Of a DNA stretch of 64,000 bases, positions 35,302 to 47,220 are shown in pieces (positions within the stretch are counted from its first letter, which is position 1; each line of letters begins with the position of its first letter). The stretch comes from Eretmocerus hayati (lineage: Eukaryota; Arthropoda; Insecta; Hymenoptera; Aphelinidae). The position numbers and the translations under genes are program-made. Location: the NCBI GenBank assembly GCA_029851415.1, contig CM056743.1:21924905-21988904 (forward strand), given 5' to 3'. The notes under the pieces were generated by a model. The model was not told where the DNA came from and searched no databases. It saw only the letters and a program-made list of their open reading frames with translations.

Positions 35302-36350
35302 TAGTTCGGGATAGGATCGATTATGGCCTCTTCCTACTTCGCACGTTATCCCTGGGTGCTCGCAAAAAGTGCATCCATATTCCCCATTGTACTGCATTAC
35401 ATTTTGTGCCGCAGCTCTTGCTGGTGGATCTAATGAAGCGATCGGCGCCAAAACGATGCTGCGTTCTATACTATTTTGTGACTTGTTGAACCATTCTACT
35501 TCTTGTTCGCCTAAATCAATCATTGTATCAATCATAGGTTTCGAGAATCCATCCATGGCAGGTATTTTCACAGAACTGTAGTAAATATCAGCTAAAAATT
35601 GATATGATCTTCTACTTATAAGGGGATGTTCAATATTTTTGCTCGAACAGGCCAAATGGATCCTTTAGAGCTATTAGACATCAAGCCTCCATCTACATTC
35701 CAAATCATACACACGTCATATACACATTTCAATAAAGTCAGTTTGTATCCCTTGCATTTGGATGCAGAAGTGAAGTCATTTATAACTTTCGGATCCAGAT
35801 TTTAATTCTGTCGAGCGTGTTCCTTTATCAAATCTTTCAAATCTCTTTGTTTGAATGGATCTTTTATGACAGTTTTTAGGTCATATTCTATGAAAATATC
35901 GTGCTCCCTGCACGATCGACAAGACTTACATTCCTTAGCTCGATCATCTGATTCTATCAACAGTCCCAAGTAATGAGAACAGTCGACACATATGAAGTTT
36001 TCTTTGACAACATTCCCATTCGAAGGAGTGAGAGAGTTGATTAGTTTCAGGAATTGATACTTATTCTTGCATAGATTGCTCGGCTGTGGTAGGATTTAAT
36101 CTGCTAAGCGTAGGAAAATCGTCCGGACATGCCTTAGTTAGGCAGTGTCTGAAGAAATGATAAAGGAGCACATTCATAGTCATGCCTGTTGTAAGATCTG
36201 TGTAGGGGTGCAGCTTTCCCTTCATCTATGCAAGGTCATCAGTATCATCCTCAGATTCTGAAGAACTCTCGGGCAACTCTTCTGATTCATCATCTGAATC
36301 TGACGACGATGATTCCGAAGAACAATCTGAAGATTCTGAATACACATCAT

Positions 36351-37322
36351 CACGTGTAATTTCCGAGCTAAGTTAGCTCCGATCACTATGCACGGTGGCT
36401 ACAGAGTTCACCTGTTCAAGAAAGCGTCTTCATTTGTCTTTGGACCACTGTGTATGCCGTAGAATTTTTTTGTTCTGTCTCAAATTCATATAACTAGGTG
36501 TGTCGGTGCTTGCGGACAATACGAGATGGAGCAAATTAATATTGCGTTATCGCAAATTCTACCAACTAACTTTCTAATTTCTGTCTGTTTTCCATCTGAT
36601 TCTCTGGCATCAATGGACCCTGAGATATATTTTGTAGGCTCTTTTCTTGCAAAAATTTGATATACAATGCCTGAATAGTCAATAGCTTTGGAAGATAGTC
36701 AAGATCTACCAAAGTGATGAACTTGTCTGGTCGATTCTTACGCGAGCTCACTGATGGCTGTACAACCTAGGTAGTCCTCCAAAATTCTTCGAGGACGCGG
36801 GAAATCGTTTTGGTTGAGGGACTTCATTCGAAACTTGAGTGACATCTAAAATAGGTCGAGCTGCAGCATTGAAAATGTAATCACAGTTACAGCCACGACT
36901 ATCATCCGATCTCCTCCGAAACAATTTTATATCGGAACACCGAGATGAAGTTCAAAGTTACCCTAATTTTGAAAAGAGCTAGTTTTTTCGAAGCCGGGAT
37001 ACCAATAACTCTCGCGGTAACAATCAACATCAATTCGAAACTTGATATGAATCTTTCAAAAGAAAATATTATTGTGAGTTTCGCGTAGAAAACGAATACG
37101 TATATTATGATCTCAATATTCGAGCGCTTACTCGATGTTCTGTGGTGAAATTCGTATTATTTTCTACATATACCATCACTCAATCGACGATAACATCAGG
37201 ATTCTCGGATGAGTAAAAGTTTTTAAAAGACTTCAAAACTTTCTGCGAGCGCTGCGTTCTACAGATTCATTCATGTACACGGTTAATTGGGGGCTGTTAT
37301 AATTGATTGACGCGTGAGCAAG
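36351..37322. other. Non-coding stretch between transposase remnant and broken gene
   Basis: AT-rich. A 61-codon minus ORF at 36751-36566 is unsupported. The outer end of the En/Spm-like element may lie here but no CACTA-type terminus was identified. Confidence 0.3.
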
Positions 37323-37846
37323 ATGCAAATACAGTACTTGATTGATTGTCACCGTGGCCACGCACTTTGCATAATTTACAAAGAGTCCATAATTGCTGAT
37401 GAGAATGACGCAGATGTGGAGTTTAATGAGGGTTCTGTTATACAGTTTTTGTGGCCAGAGCGCTCTCGAAGGCAAAAGAAATATAAAGGCACAATCATTG
37501 CGTCTGACCGTAAGTGAGCTAATAATTCTAGAAATACTCTGAATTCCTAGATTGAAAGATGTTGTACTTCCTTACAGTTGAAGAAACGGCCTTACGCACT
37601 ATTATGGATGCTATTATGGTTAGATTGAAAGAATTGCAAAAGAAAAAAATTTGGCTCTGATAAAGACATTCAATCAAGTAGAGCAAATTCGTCGATAAAA
37701 ACTCCCAGCAAACCTAATAGAAAAGCTCCCACTCTCTTACAAGAGCAGATTCTCCAAGAAGTCAACAACAAAAGGAAAACAGAATTAGCCTCGCAGAATG
37801 AGAGCCATGGCTCTTGCAACCGGCCAATCAGAAAGATAGTAATTTG

Positions 37847-38151
37847 TGTTAGCAATTATTACTACTTGACCGCATTGCCCGCATCGTGGCGACACTGTCC
37901 GGCCAAGTGTTGTGATCGCCCCGTCGTGGTCAAGCTCCGCGAGTGAGACAGACGTGCTGCGAGAGTCACACGTGTCGGACGCTGAGCGTCGAGGCGGCTT
38001 GCCCGCGTTCACTTTTACGCGACTTATAACTTTTGTCTGTAACCATTGTATTGTTTAATTTAACTAGTAATAAATCTTTTATTCTTCATAAACTTGTGTG
38101 CCATAATAACCTTGACATCCTGACAACGAGCCCTCAAGAAGTTTCCCATCA
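37847..38151 (+). repeat. 5' LTR of the gypsy element
   Basis: 305 bp from TGTTAGCAATTATT to CCCATCA, containing AATAAA (near 38070). The primer-binding site just downstream could not be matched to a tRNA by eye. Confidence 0.9.
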
Positions 38152-38411
38152 ATTCAGGAGTGGGATGAACGGAAAAGTGAGTCGCGATAGAATGTGCATC
38201 GAACGTTTTTAAACAAAAAGTGTGCTCCGGACAGTGAGTAAGCACGTGTGTTGAACTATGAGAAGCAGCCGGTGAGTCGGTTGGCCCAACATTTGTGAAC
38301 GCTGAGCGTTGAAAAAAAAAAAAAGTTATTTGTCTTGTTGGAGTATTTAACGAGCGCAAGAGTCGAATTGGCGATGAAGAGCTCAAGAAAACTCGTGCTG
38401 AGCTTGATATC

Positions 38412-41400
38412 ATGGTGAAGAGAAATAGGGAGCTCGTCGAAATATATAACTCGGCGTGCGACGAGATTGAAAAACAACGGAGCAAGCGGGAGAATGCGCT
38501 TGCTGAGATGGAAAGCTTGAAGCAGCAGCGAGCAGCCGAGTTAGCGCTGAAGAAATGAGCGAAATGAAGCAAGTTCTCGTCAAGATGGCTGTATTGCTTG
38601 AAAAGCAAAAAGACAATAACACGAGTGTGACTTACAGTGTTGTGCCTGACGCTCAGAGTGCAATTCGTGATTTCAAGGGCGTTGAAAGCCCAGAGCAAGC
38701 TGGTGCTTGGATCAGAGAACTATGTACCGCGAAAAATGTGCATGTGTGGACAGATGCAATGGCTTTTAGCATCGCGCGTTCTCATTTGAAAGGTGCAGCC
38801 CACAAGTGGTTTTTGGCGCGAGTGGAAACGGTCGTTGATTTTGAAACGTTTAAAGACTCGTTCGAAAGTACATTCACGTTTAAACGTAGTAAAACTGAAA
38901 AATTAAGAGTAATGTCTCAGCGAGTTCAAGAGGCTCGTGAGAAAATGCAAGAATATTTCCACGATAAAGTTTGGTTGTGTCGTGATCTTGATTTGACGGT
39001 TGAAAATATCAAACTTGAAATTGTCGCTGGACTGTGGTCGAAAAATTTGGCCGATTTTGTGATGGCGCGTGACTATAACGATCTTGACACGCTTTACCAA
39101 GACATCTTGAAGTATGAGAAGATTGATGCAACACGACGTGAGCGGATTTCTTCGAAAAAGCCGGGAGCAGATTCGACGGCCGCTAAGCAGAACGATGCGC
39201 AGCGTAGCTCTTCACATCGGAACGAGAATTCATCGACAGATTCTGCGAAATCAACAACAGTGAGTGGTAGTGCAAAACCGAGTGATCGAAAAGATAATAG
39301 TTGTTTTAACTGTAAGTCTACAGAACATCAAATCAAAAATTGTCCTGCGCCTCGCAAAGAAGTAACATGTTATGAATGTGGTGGTGCGGGTCACATTGCG
39401 AAGCGTTGTAATAAGAACTCTGATAAGAAAAGTGGTGACAGTAAAGACAAAGCTTATGTTATCAGTAATGCTCATTCTAGTACTTCTCTTGAAAAATTTT
39501 TACGCAAGTTGAAAATTAGTGACAAAGAATTTTTAGCTCAAATCGATATGGGTGCATCGGTGTGTACTATGAAAGCTTCTGTAGTTTTGACTAATGGTTT
39601 TAAGATGACTAGAGTTTCGAATGACCTTGAAGGTTTTGGAAAAGGACGAACGATGTCTCCAGGCATCGTAGTAGAAGAAATTTTATTTGAAAATTTGAGG
39701 CCTAAGCCAATGCAATTTAGAGTTGTCCCCGATGACGTGCAAGAGTATGATATTTTGCTAGGTCGACCCTTCACTGAAGCCCCAGATATTAGTTATACGC
39801 GAATTGGAAATGATCTGATATTTTCTCAAGTTGACACAATGATTGGAATAAGTCCTGAAATTGAAAGTCCAAATATTGTAGCGGCTGAAAATCAGGTTTT
39901 AGCTCCAGGCCGAGTGAATTTTATCAAGCTTTACGCGTCAGGTAATGAATGTGTTTTTCCTATCATGAATCCGAGTGAAAAATTTGAAAGTATTAATAAA
40001 GGAGAGTTCATAGACGGTTCAATCATGTCGATTGAGAAACTGAAAGAGTGTAAAGCACGGCGTAAGGAAATTAGTATGGATGAGGTAAATTTTGGTAGCT
40101 CTGTCTCACAAGAGCAGAAACAAGAAGTCGTTGATATTTTGAATTCTTTCCTTGATTGTATAGCTGAAGACGAATGGGATCTTGGTTGTACTAATTCGAT
40201 GGCAATGGATATCGAAATGAAGGAAGGTACTAAGCCGTTTGCGGCTAGACCTTACAAATTAAATGCTGCTGATCGTGCAGAATTAGATGCGATTGTTACA
40301 CAAGGTAAGAGATATGGCTACATGAACGAAACAAAATCACCGTATGCCAGTCCTGCTTTTATTATACGTAAGAAAGATGGTACAGCTCGTATGGTTGTTG
40401 ATTATCGTGGAGTGAATGCAGACACTATAAGACTTCATTTTCCGACGCCGCAATTTGATGAATTTTCAGCAACGTTGTTTGAAGGATGGTGGTTTATAAC
40501 CTTGGATTTAGCGCAAGGCTATTTGCAAATGCCGTTGACTGAATCAGCGCGTGAGAAAACTGCGATTATTACGGAAACTCAAACTGGAGAGTTCACGAGA
40601 GCAATGTTTGGTTTAGCCAATGCTCCTATTTACTTTAATAAACTAGTTTGGTTAGCGTTGCGCGAGGCTATCAAAAAGAAAATTCTTGTGTCATTTTCAG
40701 ATGATTCATGCATTTTAGCTAAATTGTGGTCGGAGTTAATGAAAAATTTGATATTTGTCTTAGAGTAGTTGAGAATTGCCAAATTGAAGTTGAAGTTGAA
40801 GAAGTGCACATTTGGAATGGAAGAAATTGAATTTTTCGGTTTTATAATTGGTCATGGACAAATTCGGTCCGGAGATAGTAAAACTCTTGCACTTGAAAAA
40901 TTCCCAGAGCCAAAGAATGTGCACGAAATCAGACGTTTTCTTGGTTTAGCTAGTTTTTTTCGCAGATTCGTTCCACAATTTGCCAAGATTGCTTCCCCCT
41001 TGAGTGAGTTGACAAAGAAAGACGTCCCATTTCAATGGAATGATCTTCAGAGAAATGCCTTCGCTGCAATCAAAGAGAAGTTAGTTTCAAAGCCTGTTTT
41101 GCAAATCTACAATCCGAAAGCAGCCAAAACCGAATTGCATACAGATGCATCGTCCAAAGGCCTAGGTGCTATGCTTTTTCAAACTGACAAAGATGGGAAT
41201 TTGAAATTAGTTCATGCAATTAGTAGAAAAACGAGTGAAGTAGAATCATTTTATCACTCTAGTAAACTTGAGTTGATGGCTATTGCTTGGGCCGTAGAGA
41301 GACTCCGTTCTCTCTTGATCAGTATACATTTTACAGTAGTAACTGATTGTCAATGTTTGATTCATATGAATGCTTGGAAAACCAAAAATCCGCAGATTGC

Positions 41401-42994
41401 TAGATGGTTGAGTGTGATAGCTGAGTATGATGCTGAGTTTCAGCATAGAGCCGGTGAAATGATGCAACATGTTGACGCTCTTTCCCGTGCTCCTATTGAT
41501 GATGAGTACAATCCAATTCCAGTAGAGCGTGATGGTGTGTTTACAATAAATTTGCTTGCCACGCGAGAGAGTGAAATTTTGATGTGCCATAGATCAGATG
41601 ATAATTTGCGCAGAAAAGTTGAAATTCTTCTTAAACCAGTTGTAGATAGAAGCAAAGCTGAAAAACTTGAAATTGAGCATTTTGCTTTTTCTGAAGATGG
41701 ACTGCTGTACAGAAAGGAAATCGTGAATAAAAAGGAACAGCTTCGATTTGTTGTATCCAAAGCTATGAGAAAAGCTATTGTAATTAGATACCACGATCTG
41801 AATAGTCATTTTGGAATAGATAAAACGTTGGATAGAATCAAAGAATATTACTATTTTGCAAATATGAGAGCCTATGTCAAGCGTCATATTAAGTTCTGTA
41901 TGGAGTGTATTCTTGCTAAGAACCAAACTGGTAAACAAGATGGCGAACTTCATCCCATTCCGCCAGGTAAACGTCCTTTTGAGAAAATTCATATCGATCA
42001 TGTCGGTCCATTTCATAGAACGCCAAGAGGCAACCTTCATATTTTTGCAATCATTGATGATTTGACAAAACTTGCACAATTGCACGCAGTTAAAAGTGTA
42101 AAATCACAGCCAAATATTAAGAAGTTGGAAGATTTTATTGATGATTTTGGAGCTCCTGATCGAATCATTAGCGATAGAGGTGCTTGCTTCACGTCGAAAG
42201 TTTTTGATGATTTTTGTGAGAAATATGGCATAAAGCATACATTGATTCCAAGTAGATATCCACAAGCTAATGGTCTACTAGAAAGACTAAATGCAACTAT
42301 TTTGCCAGCAATGATATGTAATGTTGTGAATGTAGGTGAGAATAATTGGGACCTTGAGTTGAAGAAGTTAGAGAGAAATTACAACTCTACTATCAGTAAA
42401 TCCACCGGAAAATCTCCTTTCGAAGCTTTGTATGGCTATGTTCCCCGTTTTGAAGACGCTAAGCTCAGACAAATTGCCAATGATAATGAAAGCTACAAAG
42501 TTCCAACCGAAATTCAGAAAGAGATCAGAGAAAACATTTTTAAAGCTCAAAGAGAGCATAAGGATAGATATGATTGAAAACGTTTTAAAAATGTCATGTA
42601 CAGTGTAGGTGATATAGTATTTGTTAAAACAAATCCTGTTGCTACAGGTGATTCCACAAAGTTACAATCTAAGTATAAAGGTCCAATGGTCATAGTTGAA
42701 GAATTACCAAGTGATACTTATAGAATTCAGAGATTGAGGGATAAAAATCCAAAACAGTTTGAATCTACCGCTCATGTGAGTCAAATCAAAATTTGGAAAG
42801 GATACGAAAGTGATGAATCCAATGAATCTGAAGTGGAAGAGTCTGAGTCTGAGAATGAAAATGAGAAGAATGAAACAAATCCTGTAAATAGTGAAAGATC
42901 TGATGAAAGTGACTGTACTGATGAAAACATAGTTTATAAGAGAAGCCAACGTGCAAAACAATTGCCCAGTAAATTTAAGGATTTTCAGATGTAA
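38412..42994 (+). pseudogene. Gag-Pol of the Ty3/gypsy element, with two in-frame stops
   Basis: A coiled-coil Gag start (at least 38412-38558, continuing open upstream) overlaps by an ATGA the main frame that begins at 38555. In the main frame are: a capsid-like region; two CCHC zinc knuckles (39302-39415); a protease motif reading D-M-G-A near 39545 where D-S/T-G is usual; reverse transcriptase (about 40230-40760) with an F-S-D-D box at 40694; RNase H (about 41090-41360, T-D-A-S); and integrase with HH-CC finger and D, D, E residues in HIDHVGP, SDRGACF and GLLERLN (41790-42300). A chromodomain-free tail of the GPY type ends at 42994. TAG at 40766-40768 truncates reverse transcriptase and TGA at 42575-42577 cuts before the tail, both in the same frame. 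The altered protease triad is a further defect. Confidence 0.9.
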
Positions 42995-43060
42995 GTTGAA
43001 TGTATTTGAACAATTCCACATGCTCAGGTCGAGGACGACCTTATTTGTAGGATGGCCGAG

Positions 43061-43365
43061 TGTTAGCAATTATTACTACTTGACCGCATTGCCCGCATGG
43101 TGGCGTCACTGTCCGGCCAAGTGTTGTGATCGCCCCGTCGTGGTCAAGCTCCGCGAGTAAGACAGACGTGCTGCGAGAGTCACACGTGTCGGACGCTGAG
43201 CGTCGAGGCGGCTTGCCCGCGTTCACTTTTACGCGACTTATACCTTTTGTCTGTAACCATTGTATTGTTTAATTCAACTAGTGATAAATCTTTTATTCTT
43301 CATAAACTTGTGTGCCACAATAACCTTGACATCCTGACAACGAGCCCTCAAGAAGTTTCCCATCA
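43061..43365 (+). repeat. 3' LTR of the gypsy element
   Basis: 305 bp, matching the 5' LTR with about seven substitutions. TTTG follows at 43366. Confidence 0.9.
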
Positions 43366-43456
43366 TTTGGTTGACGATGTAATGGAATCAGCTAAATCCG
43401 CGTTGCTGAAGGAAATCGACCATTCTCGAGATAGCTTGAAGGACGAAGTTATCAAA

Positions 43457-44039
43457 GTAAGATGGCGCAGTCATTTTTATTGTTTGCATTAGCATCGACC
43501 TATACTTGTATGTTTATCGACGATCCACAACCATTTTACGAGTACCTTTCGACGTAGACATTCAAGTTCATGAAAACACATTTCTTGCAATCATACGGTG
43601 GTGGTAACAATCCTGCCCAGGTAATTCCAATCATTCGATGATTCTGTGGTGCTGGACTTGTCCTTGCCGCAAACCGAATTTATAGTGCTTTCAATGAGAG
43701 GACTTTTCTCCCAGACACCCATACAGTGATGACGAGTAATACCTTCGTGCAAATCAATGAGTCATATGTTCGAGTCCTTGGACGAGTCATTAAACGAGTC
43801 AAATATTCGTTTCATTCTGTGGAATCATTGAAACGACTCGTTGAAATGACTCATTCAGTACATTTTGGATTCAAATTCCTTTTCTAGCTGTCTACATCGC
43901 GAGCGCGGTTTTCAACTCGTCCTCGCTACGCGAGGACTCGTCGGAAGTCGCGTTCGCGCAGTAACACAGCTAGAAAACATCGTTTGCGACTCGTGCTTCG
44001 CACTCGTCATATCATATCAACGCCTCTTACGAAAATTAA
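43457..44039. other. Non-coding DNA with a small GC-rich hairpin
   Basis: After the donor at 43457 nothing coding is recognised. At 43886-43975 a hairpin-like block (ctagctgt...acagctag, with cgtcctcgctacgcgaggac inside) looks like a short palindromic insertion similar in style to the one at 868-1088. Confidence 0.4.
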
Positions 44040-44670
44040 CACCTCTTTTCTTGTGACTGACGAAGATTAACGTTTATTCGTTGTGAACACGAAGATTAAC
44101 GGATTCTCCTTAGGTCCACGAAGAGTAACACTTACTCCTTAGGGGCACGAAGACTCACACTCATTGCTCAACGGCCGACGAAACTAGCACTTACTATTGA
44201 ACGGTATGAAGACTATAACATACTTGCACACGTTCTCGTTTAAAGGGACGGAGACCAAGTATTTCGTCTTAGGGACACGAAGAAAAACACATCCTCTTTA
44301 ACGGCACGAAAATTAACGCATCCGTAGGATTCATTCACGGAGGGACGGATACTGTAAATATTTCGTTTAAGACGAAACACTTATAGTCTCCTTCCCTTCA
44401 AGAATGAAGTCTACGAATGTTTTAATTTTCGTGCCGCTAAGGAGAATGTGTTACTTTTCGTGGCCTTAAGACGGAATACTTATAGTCTTTGTCCCTCCAA
44501 GAAAAAAATGCGTGAATGTGTTAATCTTCGTGCAGTTTGAGGAGTAAGTGTTACTCTTCGTGGTCTTAAGCAGTAAGAGATAATCTTCGTGGCGCTGAGG
44601 CGTAAGTGTTGATCTTCGTGGCGTACACAGTAAGTGTTAATCTTCGTGGCCGTAACAAAGCAAATGCTAA
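44040..44670. repeat. Short-unit tandem repeat that switches strand in its middle
   Basis: Degenerate units of about 35-40 bp built on cacgaagattaacacttac run on the plus strand from 44040 to about 44330, then as the complement (gtaagtgttaatcttcgtgg) to about 44660. The array is therefore a large imperfect palindrome of minisatellite units, the arrangement known from Foldback/Galileo-type element arms. Units differ by many substitutions and indels. No coding function is seen. Confidence 0.7.
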
Positions 44671-44785
44671 TCTTTGGCCCCGTATGAATTCGCGTACGCA
44701 AATCAGCGCGCTGCTGGATAGAGACTCTCGCGCGCTTGCGAGGTCCAGGTTTGCGAAACTGAAAAGCAGAAGAATTTTTCTCAGT

Positions 44786-45755
44786 GTTGTTTGAGAAATT
44801 GTTGCCACGCGAATTCAGACCGATCAATTCGCTGCCGTTACTCACTTAGCTCGGATCAGAACGGGGCTTGGTTGCAAGCGTGAAAATTTCGTTTGATTTG
44901 TTTTGTTCAAGTTGTGGCAATCATAACATCACATGAGGATAGTCTTCAACTGAAGCCTTCGATTTTGATTGTGATTCGGTGGAGTTGATGAATCGCTGAA
45001 AACGAAGCCCATCACGAGTGATGCTCTGTGATCAAAATAGAAGCCCGATAAATCAGAGCTGACAAACGACCACATCGGATGTCTATTAGGTGATGGTGCT
45101 GTAAATTCTCACCAAATATTTAGTGATGTTATGATTTCATGTCTGAAAACTGACTTCCATCCTTTCATTTCGAGATCTTTCTGCCAATCTGTTCAGCTTG
45201 AGGCAATCAAGTACTCTCTTTGTTTAGAGTGAGATTTCTTAGATTTTTTTTGAGTGACAAATAACATTCCGAGAGCCACTTGGAATCATTCCACTCGTCA
45301 TTTCATGTGACATTGAGCTCAAGTTTTATATTGATCAAATAATGTAGTATGCCTTGCAGTGTCAATTTGCGCTGCAGTAGAGACGATTTAAAATTGAATG
45401 AATGTCACTATTGAAGTGGTACAATATAAACTGTAGCAGCATCGCGTAATAACGATTTGATGTGGTTATTTGTTAGCTCGAACTTATCGACCTTTGATTT
45501 TGAGGACAGAGTATCACTCGCGATAGGCTTCGTTTTCGGCGATTCGTCAACTCCACTGAGTCGCAACCAAAATCGAAGGGTTCGGTTGAAGATTATCCTA
45601 TGTGATGTTATGATTGCCGCAACGTGTTCATAAAAAAGCAGGCGAAATTCTCGCCCGCGTAACCGAGCCCCGTTCTGATCCGAGTGAAGTGAGTAACGGC
45701 AGCGAATTGATCGGCCTGAATTGGCGTCGGAAAAATTTCTCGAACAACACTACAG
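44786..45755. repeat. Inverted repeat pair next to the minisatellite palindrome
   Basis: The left arm (44786-45030, with cgctgccgttactcacttag and gccttcgattttgattg) and right arm (45500-45755, with the complements agtgagtaacggcagcg and caaccaaaatcgaagg) are inverted copies around a roughly 470-bp unique centre. Together with the array to the left it may form one foldback-type transposon. No transposase is visible in the centre. Confidence 0.6.
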
Positions 45756-47220
45756 AAGATGCTGACGGCGCACGCATGGTATCTCGACAGCCTACGCTAG
45801 TCTCGGATTGCTCGCGCACGTGAGTCAGTTTTTGAGCTGGAATTTCCATACAGAAACGAGATTTTACGGCCGTGGAAATGAATCTGCGGAGCCAAAGCAG
45901 ATTCATGACCACACGAAATCACCATGTCGGCAGCTACGTCAACACACATGCTTGCGATGCTCACGTGTGGACGGCAATACCGCCGTGCTGTAGCCTCCTC
46001 GCGAGGTGTCTCATAACAAGACTCGAACTCAATTACGCTCAAAGATTAATGCACAACCCAAATCGCGAGAATTGCCCTTGTCACGGCAAACGATCAACGT
46101 AATTATCATATACAATGAAGACAGCACTGCAAAACACAACACGAACAGCACTGCGTGGTTGCTATACTAATAACAATCCGGTAAAAATGCATCAAGCCGT
46201 GGCCACCACGCCACTAACACTGCCCGTGCAGTTATATGAATAAGGTTCGTGATTAGTAATCCAGTTAGAGTACACGGCACTACTGACCTGCATTACAACG
46301 ATAGCAGACAACACAAACATTTGGTGTAATTAATGGTTAACTGCTAATCATTACACGTCTAGCATTACGCTGAAACGCCGTACTTTGCGTAAGATTACAA
46401 GAACCACGAGGGTTTACAAAAAATTTAGAACGGACGAATAAAATTCACAAATTTTTTGTTACACTTGGTTACAGTATGTACACACTTACTGTAACTGGCC
46501 TGACTCGATTGAGTTTTCATCCACGTAATTATAACGAATAATGGAAAATCACGACGATTCTCCGCGATTCGAATGAAAACTCGAATAGTCAGGAAGAAAC
46601 TGGTCGCGAATTCGTATTTTACATGTAGAAGTACAATAGAAATCATGAATTCATACCTCATATCGGACTTCATATTTTCTTTGGCGATGCAATTCTCAGT
46701 ACTTGACGTTGCTATGATAATGCACTTAACTGTGATGGTTCTCAGGCTATTTCGTTTGCGCCGCAAAAACTAGAAGTATACACCAAGAAACGGTTTCCAC
46801 CACCATGTTCTACGGAGAATTTGAAAATGTTTATTGACGCACCTCCAGCCCATCCGGAGACGTAGTGTGAGTCACTGTACGTTTGATATCCGTCGACTGG
46901 TTAACATCTGCCAAGATAATACATGGAGTTGAATGGCGTTGCCACATTTTTGCTCGCATCCTAACAGCGAATCCGCTAGAATTTTGATCGAAAAAGATTC
47001 AGAATCAATGGAATATAACGGACAAAACCCCGTCAACCATTTTTCTTGACTCTTTTGGTTCACCTGTTCGACCTTCCAGCCCACCCTGTACAATTATTCG
47101 AACAAAGTATTGGACGTGCGGGATGCCTGTCTTGTCACTAGTTCGGATCTTCACACATAGGTGGCCTGCAATTTATGCAGACCACAAGAGATTATCGAAG
47201 TAGTGTTGATATCACCCACA
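45756..47220. other. Non-coding region, nothing firm
   Basis: Overlapping ORFs on both strands up to 113 codons without domain support. A tacagggtgg-type phrase (complement near 47086) is common at transposon ends but its partner was not found. Confidence 0.3.

Larger units (their letters stand above)
32844..36350 (-). pseudogene. Decayed En/Spm (CACTA) tnp2-like transposase
   Basis: Read on the minus strand, pieces in family order are: an acidic Ser/Asp/Glu tract (about 36350-36250); a segment MKGKLHPYTDLTTGMTMNVL (36227 onward); a Cys-rich CxxCxxCxEH phrase near 35915; N-V-D-G-G...S-I-W-P near 35690-35640; PPARAAAQNV...CTFCEHPG...GRGHNRSYP (35430-35310); then, after an insertion, LEDRKHWKVSEYGDHTLHYS (near 33430) and LPKEYYDHFMLFSN with the following H-Q-x3-H region to 32844. 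This order and these motifs match tnp2-type transposases found in arthropod genomes. The frame is broken by several stops and shifts, and a Tigger-like element splits it at 34460-35301. Another foreign block probably occupies about 33880-34450. No intact terminal inverted repeats were found. Confidence 0.75.
37847..43365 (+). mobile_element. Ty3/gypsy LTR retrotransposon
   Basis: It has two 305-bp LTRs (37847-38151 and 43061-43365), TG...CA ends, and the 4-bp target duplication TTTG (37843-37846 and 43366-43369). The internal order Gag, protease, reverse transcriptase, RNase H, integrase, and integrase after RNase H, defines Ty3/gypsy. By hand count the LTRs differ at about seven positions (roughly 2%), so the copy is older than the LTR element at 16996. 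Two in-frame stops make it non-autonomous now. Confidence 0.92.
37323..43456 (+). pseudogene. Unrecognised coding-like gene split by a Ty3/gypsy insertion
   Basis: Exon A (37323-37509) encodes a charged segment ending EGSVIQFLWPERSRRQKKYK-GTIIAS and closes with a strong donor (GACC|GTAAGTGA). After a 67-bp intron, an acceptor (cttccttacag) opens exon B at 37577, in frame, with E-T-A-L-R-T-I-M-D-A-I-M-V-R-L-K-E-L. At a run of seven A (37643-37649) the open frame shifts by one base and reads on through a Lys/Ser-rich stretch to about 37790. A third frame is open from about 37812, across the retrotransposon's TTTG duplication, to 43456, where a donor (AAA|GTAAGA) follows. So the gypsy element sits within coding sequence, and two further frame changes suggest decay. 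The mix of short N-terminal module and Lys-rich tail resembles some BEN-type insect proteins, but this is not established. Confidence 0.45.

Noticed and set aside
36230..36380. Plus-strand Ser/Asp/Glu-rich reading frame
   Set aside because: The same stretch reads as an acidic tract on the minus strand, where it fits the order of the tnp2-like transposase. The plus reading has no context.
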